64,000 nucleotides of DNA from Eudorina sp. 2006-703-Eu-15 (taxonomy: Eukaryota > Chlorophyta > Chlorophyceae > Chlamydomonadales > Volvocaceae). Made by a program: the position numbers and the translations under genes. Shown here piece after piece: positions 24,101 through 33,881 of the stretch (position 1 is the first letter of the stretch; the number at the start of each line of letters is the position of its first letter). The notes below the pieces were generated by a model. That model searched no databases. It had not been told where the DNA came from and worked only from the letters and a program-made list of their open reading frames with translations. Location of the stretch: NCBI GenBank assembly GCA_003117195.1, contig BDSI01000189.1, positions 109,784 to 173,783 of the forward strand, read 5' to 3'.

Positions 24101-26037
24101 TTTGTGGGTCGGGGCCTTGCAGGGCACGCTCACCTGCCCGCACCTGTCGTACGAACACCTACCGCGTAACCTTCTGGTGCGGGATCGCTGCAAATCCTTC
24201 CCTACCTATCTCCGTCCATCCTCCCATCGGGCCGTGCGCGCGCGCCATGCCGTACAGTGTCCCAACACCGGCGGACACCGGCGGTGCAGCAACAGACCCC
24301 CGGACACCCCGCCTCTCACACCTTGGCTGCCGTATCGTTGCCACGGATAACCTAACACATTCACCCCAACACAAAATACCCGTATGTCGTACGTGTACGA
24401 TGCAGGGTGACATGGGGTCTATCGGGCGGGTATGTCCCCTCCCGGGAGCCTTCCAGGGCCTCCAACCGCCCGCGGTTGCGGGGCGGGCAGCGGGCGGCAG
24501 AGGAATGCTGGGGGGCACCGGAGAGGCCAGCAGCAGCGGAGGGGAGGGAAGCCCGTCCGGGTCCGAGGAGGGCCTCAGTCAGGACGCCACTGAAGACGAC
24601 GACAGCGATGGTGGGTGCAGCGGTTGCAGCGACCGGCACGTGATCGGGGGGACGGCAATACGGCATCGATGCTTTGTTTGGTTCTCGAAGGCCCCCGGGG
24701 CATTGTGCAACCACTCCGCGACACTCCGTGGCAACTGCCCTGGCCAAGCCTGCCCGGCGTGCGGCACACCTTGTCCACTCTCGGCGAAGAGCGCGAGGGA
24801 GGTTATAGGATACCGAGAATCGGCCCGGAGTTGCGAGGGCTGAGAGGAGGACAGGGGAGGGCTTTAACGGTGCCGTTCGGTATCCCAGGCGACGGCAGCC
24901 GCAGGGCAGGTCGGGCATCGCTGCCGCGCAGCCCGTGCAGCCCGTGCAAGCACCGGTGTCCGGTGATGCCCTCCCTCCCTCCCTGGTCCCTCCCCCTGCC
25001 CACCTTATCCGTCCAGGCGGCCTCAAGCAGCCGGCAGCGCGTGGCGGGCGCGCGCGGGCTGCGGGCCGCGGCGGCGGTGGCGGCGGCGGTGCGGCGGCAC
25101 CTGACGCGGCGGTGGAAGCGCTCCTGGCGTCCGGTGGCTTGGGAGTGGACCTCAAGGGCGAGCTGCTGCGACTGAGGCACGCGTCGCTGCCAGTCACGGC
25201 CATGGTTGTACGGCTGGACGGCGCCGCCGCTGCAGGTACGGCGAATCGGGGACCTGCGCATCGCGCAGCCGTCGTGACGTGATGCGCGAGTGTGGGTTGC
25301 CTCAGGGAATTCACGGGTCGTGGGATCTCACGAAGAATATGCCCCGATGGGTTCTTCACGGCTGTAGATGCCCCCGAGACCCCGGCGCCCGACCTTACAC
25401 TGCCGCCTGCCCTCCACCGTCGCCGCTGCCGCTTTCGCGCCCGCCTCGAGCAACTCGCCTCCGGACGGCTCCGATTGCGCCTTCGTCCACTCGGTGTGTA
25501 TCTCCACATTCCACTCACCACTGCACCAACCCCCCCCCCGCAGGTGCTGGCAGCGGTAAGCCCCGGATTGCCACCGTGGAGCGGCTCTTCACGTCGTGCC
25601 TTTTCGCCAGCCACTTCACCGCTCCGGGAGAGGAATGCGCGGGCGGCGGTGGCAGGCTGCCGTACGAGGATGACGTTGACGAGGCCGATCCGTACGGCCT
25701 GGCTGGGGAGGATGGGGAGGAGTGCGAGGGCGGTGACCGGGTCAGGGGCCGCGGCGGCAGCGGGGATGAGGCGGGCGGCCAGGCCAAGGCGTCGGGTCGG
25801 TCCCGTCGAGGTGGTGGTGGCGGCGGCGGCGGCAAGGGGAAGGGAGCCGGGGCGAAGGCCAACCGTCGCGGTGGCGGCGGCAGCGGCGGCGGGAGGGGAG
25901 CTGCGGCCAGCAGTGACGCCGGGGCAAAACGCGGCGGAGCGGCGAAGCGAGGTGGCGGCGGCGGGGCGCGGAGGGGCACCGGCCGGGGGCCTGCAAAGGC
26001 CGGGGCGCGACGAGGAGCCAAGCGCGGTAGAAACTGA
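21137..26037 (+). CDS. Large low-complexity, probably nuclear protein with PIP-like motif and RGG-like tail
   Basis: Not recognised as a named family. Exons 21137-22993, 23894-23998, 24457-24610, 25017-25235, 25368-25493, 25544-26037 join in phase to 984 residues (TGA). Residues 49-56 (AKDIRHFF) followed by SRR resemble a PCNA-interacting box lacking the Gln. Then Ala/Pro/Gly-rich sequence, a long Glu/Val stretch, acidic Ser/Asp blocks (SDDSGELETDDSGGSDSD; SSDDDEIEDGSDD), basic nuclear-signal-like segments (GKRRK) and poly-Ala. The smaller exons carry more ordered segments: NQAVLVQLPAGFDLQ, GVDLKGELLRLRHASLPVT, RARLEQLASGRLRLRLRPL, KPRIATVERLFTSCLFASHF. The last exon ends in Gly/Arg/Lys repeats (AKRGGAAKRGGGG) typical of nucleic-acid-binding tails. 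The long first exon may hide further introns, because every frame is open in this GC-rich sequence; its start is the first ATG of the frame. Confidence 0.68.
23293..23867 (+). repeat. Minisatellite, 25 copies of a 23-bp unit, in an intron
   Basis: Unit CCTC(C/A)TCCTCGTCACCCTCCTGT; 25 units of exactly 23 bp with no indel, then a partial 26th. Only base 5 varies: A in units 6, 8, 9, 11, 13, 14, 16, 17, 20, 21, 23, C elsewhere. It lies in the 900-nt first intron of the 21137-26037 gene. The + strand is almost pure pyrimidine. Because 23 is not a multiple of 3 and no frame meets a stop, it produces long artificial open frames. Confidence 0.97.
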
Positions 26038-26665
26038 GTCGTACGCGACGTCGTACGCCCGGGTGCAAGCGTGGCTGTGACAAGTACGGCGTGCCGTACC
26101 TTGCCGTTACACGACGGGGCCTGCGGGTGCTGCCCCTCCCTGCCTCGATGTGTTACGGTACATTGTCTGCATCCACGGGATGAGACCCGGGGTCACCGGT
26201 GGCTGTGTCCCCCCTCTTTCGGGGGCCCACCGGCGGGGCTGTGCGTGGGGATGGCCGCTGCTGCGGCAACCCGCACCATTAAAGAAGTTGAGCTGCAGGG
26301 CCGCAAACGCGGCTGCGGTGGGGAGGAATGGCGCAGGGCGAGCACGGCTTCAAGAGCCTGAAGCCGCAGCCGCAGAGGCAGCATCGGAGGCGTTGGCTGC
26401 GGTGGGCGTCCCCGACCCTGACGCGTGACCTCTCCATCCGCGCTGCCCCTACCCGGAGCCACACCCGGGGGAGGGGGAACACGAGCCTGAGGGGCGCACA
26501 CCGTATGTGGCCCTGGTGCTGACTCAGTGCACGTGGGGGGCGCGGTGCGTGAGGTGGGCTGGTGACGGGACGCCGTATCATTTGCCGGTTGCCGCCCCTG
26601 CTTGAACAAGTACCGTCGAAGCGCCGCGCATCGCCGCGCATCATATGTGGGCGGGCGGACCGCCT

Positions 26666-26670
26666 TGTAA
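26666..26670 (+). terminator. TGTAA poly(A) signal candidate, PIP-like gene
   Basis: TGTAA about 630 nt after the stop at 26037. Confidence 0.4.
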
Positions 26671-27925
26671 CCGGGCAGAGGGTATGGAGTAGGGAGGGTA
26701 GGGTGGGTGAGCGAGCGAAGGGTGGACTGACTCGGGACCACATCCCGACCGGACCGGCCATGACGGGCAGCGGATGGACGGAGATAAGGATGGCGAGGCT
26801 GGAGGTAGGAACTGGAGACGAAGGGACCAAGTGGTTTGAGGGGCCAAGTGGCCAGTGGTTTGGCAGGGCGCCGGTTGCGTCCGGCCGTCAAGGCAGGTAC
26901 CTACCCAGCGCCAGTCCTCGGTCAATGCCTGACGGTCCTCAGGTCACGACATGTACCCATCTGCTATCTCCCGTCGCACTGAGAGTTGTTGCACCCACAC
27001 CGGCATGTGCGACAGCGCCGACATACACGACATGACGGACGCCGACGGCCGTCTGCGACAAAGCATGGGCCCCGAAAAGCCGGTATACTGGGGTTTGGCG
27101 TGGATGGCTAGCAGCCTGGCCACGCTGCCAGCCAATCCGCAGGCACAGCGGACAGCGCTGCACGCCCTCGTCCAGCGGCTGTGTTGCAGATGACGTTTGC
27201 CGTGCGGGCGGATGTGCAGAAAGGAGCGCACCGCCGGACACAGTCCCGGCCCCACCTTATGATGATGGGATGCACCGTCAAAGCATGTCTGGTCATTTCG
27301 TCCAATGTACTTTTCGAGCAAGCGACCGAACCGACATACACGTCATATGTCCCTTTGGTACACGGACAGTCAGCTGCGCCGACCCTTTGCGCGAGGGCGG
27401 TCGCCCCGCCTGCCCGCAACCTCCTCACGGCAACCTCCTCATTGCACCGGTGCAGCACCGCCATAAAGTTAGGAAAACCACCACCGCTGGGAAACAGGGC
27501 AGCACGCTGGCAGCTCAGTAACCATGCCAACCACCAACCACCAGCTTGACCGTCAACACCACCACACAAGCCCCACTTCAATCTTCCAATCCTGCGGAAC
27601 TGATGTCGATACATCACGCACTCATCGCCGTCTGCCCAAGCCAACTCCACCAAGCCATTCAAGCTCCTGCAGCCAACTGCGCCAAACCACGCTTATCCCC
27701 CCCTCCTCTCCCCTGCTATCCCCTTCCTCCGCCCTCCCGTAAGCCCGTTCCCGTGGTCCCCTCCCGCAGCTAAGTACCCTGCTTTGCCCCCACATCGCGC
27801 TACCTGCGCCACCCACAACAACCGCAACTCTCTGTCTCCCCACACCACATATCCCACACCCATCACTTATCTCGTCACCCCAATACACACCACACGCCCG
27901 CTTGGCTCCTCGCGGCTCTGTTCTC

Positions 27926-27930
27926 TTACA
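27926..27930 (-). terminator. TGTAA poly(A) signal candidate, ORC2
   Basis: TTACA on + (TGTAA on the coding strand) 49 nt past the ORC2 stop, which would give an unusually short 3'UTR. Confidence 0.45.
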
Positions 27931-27978
27931 CCACATACCCCACCCCCGCAGCCGCTCGCCCCCCTGCCCCCCCGGCCG

Positions 27979-30900
27979 CTACTCTCCCCTCGCCGCCTGC
28001 AGGTCGTCCAGCACCGCCCGCATGTCCTCCCGGCTCATGGGGATCGTGAGCAGCTCCCCGCTGTTGTCCGAGGCGGGCCGCAGCCGCACCAGCTGGTGGT
28101 CCACGAACTCCACGAGGTGCTGCCGCAGCACCCGCTCGTCCCGGACCAGGAACCGCTCGCGGCACATCCTGCGGAGGAGGCGGGGGCGGGGGAGGGGCCG
28201 GGCCAGCGGCGGCGCCGGGCGGGGCAGTGCGCAGCAGGGCAGGGCAGTTGCAGTGCAGGTCGGTGTGCAGTGCAGGTCGATATGTGCAGTGCGGTGCATG
28301 TCAAATTGTCAATGTGCAGGACAGGGCAGGGCAGGACAGGGCAGGGCAGGGCAGGACAGGGCAGGGCAGGACAGGGCAGGACAGGGCAGGTCCGTGTCTG
28401 TCGACACCTGGGTGTTGGAGACGGGCAGGTGGGTGCCAGGTTGGGGGGAGGGCTGCCAGTCGGGCGAGGGCAGCGGAGCCTGTGCCCATGTACACCGGTG
28501 TGGCATCCTTGTCTCCCGCGCGGCACGCGGGAGAGCGCGACGACAGGGCAACGGGATGAAGGCAGGTGGCAAAGGATGTGAGATGTCAACGACGGCTGGG
28601 ATGGCCTCCTGCTCGTGACCCACCTGTACAGGTGCGCGAAGGCCACTCCCTCGCACTCCTCGTCGTCCAGCAGGTGCTCTGCCAGCACCTTGAACACCTC
28701 CTGCAGGTCGAGAATGTGGGGAGGCGGGCGGCGGATCCAACCAGCGAACCAGGTCAGGGCCAAGCCCAGCGCAGGCGGCGGAGGGCAAGGGGAGGGGGTT
28801 GGATGATTATGCGGGCATCGGCAAGAGGTGCCGGTTCGGGTGTTTGGATTGCGGCTGCCAGGGTCGGGTATGCTGCTTGCGGGGTCTTGTTCACTGTGCA
28901 GCAGCGGCTTAGAAGACGACGCGACAGGTCACGTGATCTCAGCGCTGCGGATCCGCGCCCACGGTCTCAGGGCACCCAGTAAGGATCCAGGATCCGGGTC
29001 CCCGGGTGTCTGGCTCCTGAGCCTGAGGTCGGGGGCCCAGCCCACCTGCGCGCCGAGCACCAGGCTCCGCAGCACGGTTCCTGCTCCCGCGGTGACGACG
29101 CCGGACTTGAAGGCACCTGCGGGATAGTTGCGGCGTCAGGCGGTTGGTTGCGGCGTCAGGCGGTTGGTAGCGGCGCTCTACATGTCGTCCTTGGGCGTTT
29201 GACGGAGGGTGCACAATGCTCGGCCCCTGAGCACCTGCACCGGCCCCGCAATCGTCGCGAGGCAGTCACATGGGCGGAGAGCGCGACGAGGTGCAGCGCG
29301 CTGCGGCCCCTCTCGGACCCGGGCGAGGCGGGTTCACCCGGGGTGGTGCGTTGGGATTCGTACCCCGTGTTGCTGACGTAACGTAAGCCGCTGTTGCGCT
29401 GGCTGCTGTGTGTGAAAATCTGTCCGGTGTCTGTGCCCCGATCAATGTGCCCCGATCAAAAGGTTTCCTCGCAGATCCCTCCATATTAACAACACCGCGG
29501 ATGGCAATGACCGCAACCGTCAGCAAGCGGTCTGTGTGGTGTTCAACAGACATGACAGCGGTTATGCTCGCGTACAACACCCCAGCAGCAGTCAGGATAG
29601 GAGCCACTGCAGGCGCTGTGCCCCTTCGTGCCCCGCCGCACTCACCCACAAGCACCGACTGCATTCCGCAGGTCTCCGTCAGGTAGGGCTGGAAGGTGGT
29701 GGCGTTGATGTACTGCCACCTGCGCGGCGGAGCGCGAAGGGGTCAGGTCGGGGCAGGGCAGGGGTCAGGTCAGGGCAGGGCGCAGGTCGGGGCAGGGAAG
29801 GGGTCAGGTCGGGGCATGGGTCAGGTCGGGGCAGGGAAGGGGTCAGGTCGGGAACGCGGCATGTCAAGGGCACATGGCGGCTCGCTACAGACGGCTGCTG
29901 CCACCACCGGCGAGCTGAGCAGAATCCGCCAGTGCGTAGTGAGGAGCCTGTGGTCGGCTCGATACCTGGGGCCCCAGCCAGTACGGTGCGTGTGGTTTTG
30001 GCCGGGGGACAGCAAGCGCGAGGTAGACCTGGGCGGAGTGCGAGCATCGCGAACCGCAAGGAACAAAGCAGCGCAAATACTGGACGGGGAAGGCTCTCGG
30101 AGCCCAGCTGCTGTACGATGTACAATGGAAGGCTGCCGGGGCTCCAGGTGCCGCAGCGCGGGTCGCCAGCTCTCAGGTGCGCCCTCCTTGTCCCTCGCAC
30201 GCACCTGAACCTGGCCGCATCGGCCGAGTCCCACAGCAGGGGCCCCAGCGCGTGATCGATGGAGGCGATGACGTGGACCTGCGGGCCCCGGGGGCAGGGG
30301 CGGGCGGGAGACGCGGACCACCTTGACTGGAAGAGGGCCAGACGCGCTGGAAAACCACACTTTGGCTTCGTCGCTTGGAAGACGATGCCTGCAACCGCGG
30401 CGCGCGCCCAGCAACCCACGGTTCCCCCATCCGCCCTTCGCCCTTCCCCCAGCCCGCCTGTGCGGGGTGCTCGCACGCGGCAGGCACACACCTGCGGGCA
30501 CGCCGCCAGCGCGCTCAGCAGCGACACGTCGCCCCGCAGCCCTGCGCGCAGAGAGAAACAGCACGTGGGTGGGCGGGCGCAAGTAAGGACGGGACCATAA
30601 CGGCGGTGCGCGTCTCGGGGTCCGCACGGGCCCTGGCAAACGTACAGCACTGGCCGCCGACAACGGTGCGCCATACCCCAAGCGCGGCTGTGGCTGTCCG
30701 CACCATTAAATGCACAACTTCAACGCATGGAATGTGTAAACTGCGGACCGCAGGCTGCAGCAGGTGGCAGCTACCCTCACCCGGGCCGTCCAGGTTGTGG
30801 ATCACGACAAAGGCGTGGCGGTCCAGCGGCTCCTGCCGGATGTCGTCCACCAGGGCCCGCAGCGCAGCGGGCGCGCCCCCGACCCCGCCCGCTGCGGCGC

Positions 30901-33369
30901 CTGCGGCGCCGCCCGCAGTCCCCAGGTTGCGGAAGGTGCGCTGCATGAGCGCCCCCGCGACCCCCGCCACCACCTCGCGCGCAGTGCAGCGGGAGTTGTA
31001 GCCGTGGAAGACCAGCACGGCCGCGTCGCCCCTGTTTGGGGCCATGGGAGGACAACGGGACATGTCAAGGGGTCAGCGCCGGGGACCAGCGAACGGGCGT
31101 GTGTGTTATTTAAGCAGGCAGAACAGGAGTGCGTGACATGCGAGGGGCCAAGTGGCACCCAATAGTGTGTTTAGAATTGCAACCCGCCCCCAATAGTGTG
31201 TGTGCGTCGTCCCGGCCCCCTCCTGGCGCCAAGAAGGGTCCCGTGTGGGTCCAGGGGTCTTACTCATGCGAAGAAGAGCAGAGGGGGGTGGACTGACCAA
31301 AGGGTGAGTATAGGCGAAGCGGTGGCGTCACGGGACTCGCGATTGACTCTGTTGGGATACCGTCAGAAGGTGCGGACCGGGCCGTTTCGGCGGGTGCCTT
31401 GCCTACAATCGACTCCTCTGGAGTGGGTACTGCGAGTTGGGTGGGTACTAGACGGACGCGGCGGAAGAGGACCGGAAGGACCACCAGCTGCCCGTGCATG
31501 AAGCCGCACCTGTTCCTGGGGCCCGCTAGCGTCCGCGCGAAGTCGTCCAGCAGCCCGCGCTTGGATCCAAAGCCGTGCAGCAGTATGGAAAAGTTGGACC
31601 TGCCACACGTCGAGGTCGGGGGGTCACGTAGGCGGTCAGGAAAGAATCAAGAGTCAAGACCATCGCACGCGGTCTCCCCTCGCTTCGTCTCGTCTCAGAA
31701 AGGGAAGGAACGAGGAAGCAGCCGGGGAGAAAACTATTTGGTGCGGGCTTGGAATTGCATGCACGGACCGCTGCCAAACGGCCATCGTGTTGTGCAAAGG
31801 GACGCAAAAGTTGTGGCTGGTTGTGCCCGCGAGAGATTTGTTTTTTCCCTACCGTCGCGAGTCGAGTTGACTGTGCCCCGCTTGCTTTGGAAGAGCGCAG
31901 CAGCACCGGCCCCTTATTAGAAAATGATCACACCTGCCCGCAGCCCACAGGCCCAGAGACATGGCTCACCTCAGGCGGCTGTGCCAGTCGTCGAACTGCG
32001 ACCTGTGCCGGTTGAGCGCCCACGGAGACGTCGGGGCGGCGGCGCACGCAGACAAGTAACAAGTGAATGGCTGAGGCACGACGGCGGCATGAATTGCTAC
32101 TCGGCGTCACCAGATTGTCAGTTTCACAATAACACTCTGGACATCCAAGAGCCTGTATACCATGCTAAAGGACAGACCTGCACGGATATGTGATGGCCAG
32201 CTCTGGGCGGTCATGCGTGGGCCCTGCATGCATGCTGGGTGCTCGAGCTGTCGCATACCAGTAGCCGCATGTGCACGAATGAGCAGGTCGCACCCGCACC
32301 GGGAAGGATACCTGAGATCCGTCAGCAGCTTGGCCTTCTTGCTCGCGTTCTTCACGGGTAGCTCGCTGTACTGCACCCGCCGGCCGGCGCTGCCACCGGC
32401 ACCCCCGCCGTCGTTGGCGGCACCGATGCGGCGCTCCAACAGCTCAAACAGGCGCTTGCGGCTCTGCATCGACGTTGGGGGCTGGCCCGCCTTGCCTTTG
32501 CAGCGGCTGGCCTTTGCCCCGGATGCCGTTTTTGAGCCGCCCTGCTGCTGCTGCTCCCCAACCTCGTCGTGCTCAACCTCGCACTCTTCGCTGTCTTCGT
32601 CGCTGCCGTCAGAACCCTGATCCTCCTCGCTATCGTCTGCCGGCGCAACCTGCTTCGATTGTTGCTGGCCACGACCGGCGGCTCGTATCCCAGCTGCTGC
32701 GATTGATGAGGGGCCTGCGCCGGTCGAGACCGCGCCATCAGCGCCGGCAGCAGCGGCCGATGTCTTCCCACCGGCGGCTGGTCTTCCGCGGGGTCTGCAG
32801 GATAGCGGCGGGGGCGGTGCCCCCGCTCCCGCTTTCGAGGGGGCGTGCGCGGCTGCCGGCCTAGGCCGCGATGCACGGGTGGGTCGCTGGGCCCGTGGCT
32901 CTGTCTGTTCGTCCATATGCTGACTTTCAGCTGCCTTTGGCTGTGTGTCGGCATCGCTGGCGTCTCCAGATTCGCCACCCGAGGTTGTGGCCTCATCTGA
33001 CTCCGCTTCCGAGTCGCCAGTACGATTTGCTGGTCTGCCCCGCCGTGGCATAGCACCCGAGGCGCGTGCTGTCGTTACAGCTGCGGCCTGTGCCGGCTTG
33101 CCTGAAGATGGAGCACCTCTGCTTGTGGCAGCTGCTTTGGCGCTCAGCTTGGTGTCATAGCCGGCTGTCTGTGCTGCCTTGGCCGCCTGCCTTCGTTGCC
33201 GAGTTGGGCGCTCCGCGGCTTCCGCGCTGTCGCTGCAGCTCTCATCCTCGCTGTCAATAATAATCGTAACAGGTTGTATCGCTGTCCTGGTAGACCGCTT
33301 GGGGCGCTGCGCAGCGCTTGTTGCTTCACGGGCTGTCATTGCCGCCGCGGGCGCCTTGCGGGGTGCCAT
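27979..33369 (-). CDS. ORC2: Origin recognition complex subunit 2 (ORC2)
   Basis: Subunit of the six-protein complex that marks nuclear replication origins and loads MCM helicase. Exons 33369-32312, 32002-31970, 31599-31510, 31031-30781, 30541-30492, 30278-30205, 29719-29646, 29116-29046, 28700-28624, 28168-27979 join in phase to 655 residues (TAG). Conserved core: SNFSILLHGFGSKRGLLDDF, VLVFHGYNSR, HAFVVIHNLDGPG, VHVIASIDHALGPLLWD, WQYINATTFQPYL, RERFLVRDERVLRQHL and EFVDHQLVR, ending in the winged-helix region. The first exon (352 codons) is a disordered N-terminus, longer than in animal ORC2, with TIIIDSEDES at 35-44 (SUMO-interacting-motif-like), RGRP cores at 110-113 and 194-197 (AT-hook-like), Ser/Asp/Glu acidic blocks and many SR/PR/KR pairs. 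The smallest exon is 33 nt. The gene is divergent from MinE. Confidence 0.95.
28317..28390. repeat. GGGCAGG / ACAGGGCAGG short tandem repeat in an ORC2 intron
   Basis: Irregular alternation of ACAGGGCAGG and GCAGG units, G-rich on +, within ORC2 intron 28169-28623. Confidence 0.9.
29737..29853. repeat. GGGGCAGGGAAGGGGTCAGGTC-type repeat in an ORC2 intron
   Basis: Repeats of GGTCAGGTCGGGGCAGGG with variable spacers in the intron between exons 30278-30205 and 29719-29646. Runs of three or four G could form quadruplexes on the non-template strand. Confidence 0.85.
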
Positions 33370-33881
33370 AGCACCACAAAAATAACCAGATCCGATAGGG
33401 CTTAACTTTTAATGCATGCTCGGAAATAATTAATCCATGTTCGTCGACTTGGATGTTTCTACGCTGTTTGGGTCGTCTGGTCTTGCGCAGCTAGCAGTGT
33501 CCTGTCCGATTCCAGTACGATAATAGATAAATTACTTTGTATGGTAGAGATAATAGGAAGTGGTGCATTACCACGGTGCCCAATGAGGTACGGCAAGGGG
33601 TTTTTAAAGTGCTTCGCGCCAAATTTAGGCCGAAGGCTGTCACTCCAATAGCTTGCGCCTCGCCTCGACCTCACTGACAGCGTTACAGATAATCATCAGC
33701 TCTTTTCTACGTGACTAATTTACCCACAGACTTTTTGGCAGGCGCGATATTCATATTGCACTGTTTCCTAGCGACTAGTAAGTCCATTGTTGGGAACTCT
33801 CAAGGACATTGTATTTGCACATCGGTATTGCGCAACTGTATAGCCTCGTCGCGCTGCACGGCTCCCGACTGTGTGCCAAGC
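33370..33881. promoter_or_regulatory. 512-bp divergent promoter ORC2 (-) / MinE (+)
   Basis: AT-richer than its surroundings, between the ORC2 ATG (33369) and the proposed MinE ATG (33882). No coding exon inside. Contains a consensus E2F site at 33616. Confidence 0.65.
33616..33623 (-). promoter_or_regulatory. E2F/DP consensus site TTTGGCGC
   Basis: GCGCCAAA on + (TTTGGCGC on -) matches TTTSSCGC exactly. It lies about 250 bp from both start codons. E2F/DP-RB control of S/M-phase genes is established in green algae and plants. Confidence 0.55.

Larger units (their letters stand above)
26038..27978. other. Convergent 3' region between the PIP-like gene and ORC2
   Basis: No exon recognised. 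Holds poly(A) signals for both flanking genes (26666 on +, 27926 on -). The 27500-27960 part is C/A-rich on the + strand. Confidence 0.5.

Noticed and set aside
23134..24843. 569-codon open frame and its sister frames through the minisatellite
   Set aside because: Created by a stop-free 23-bp repeat that reads the same in all three frames; flanking splice sites place it in an intron.
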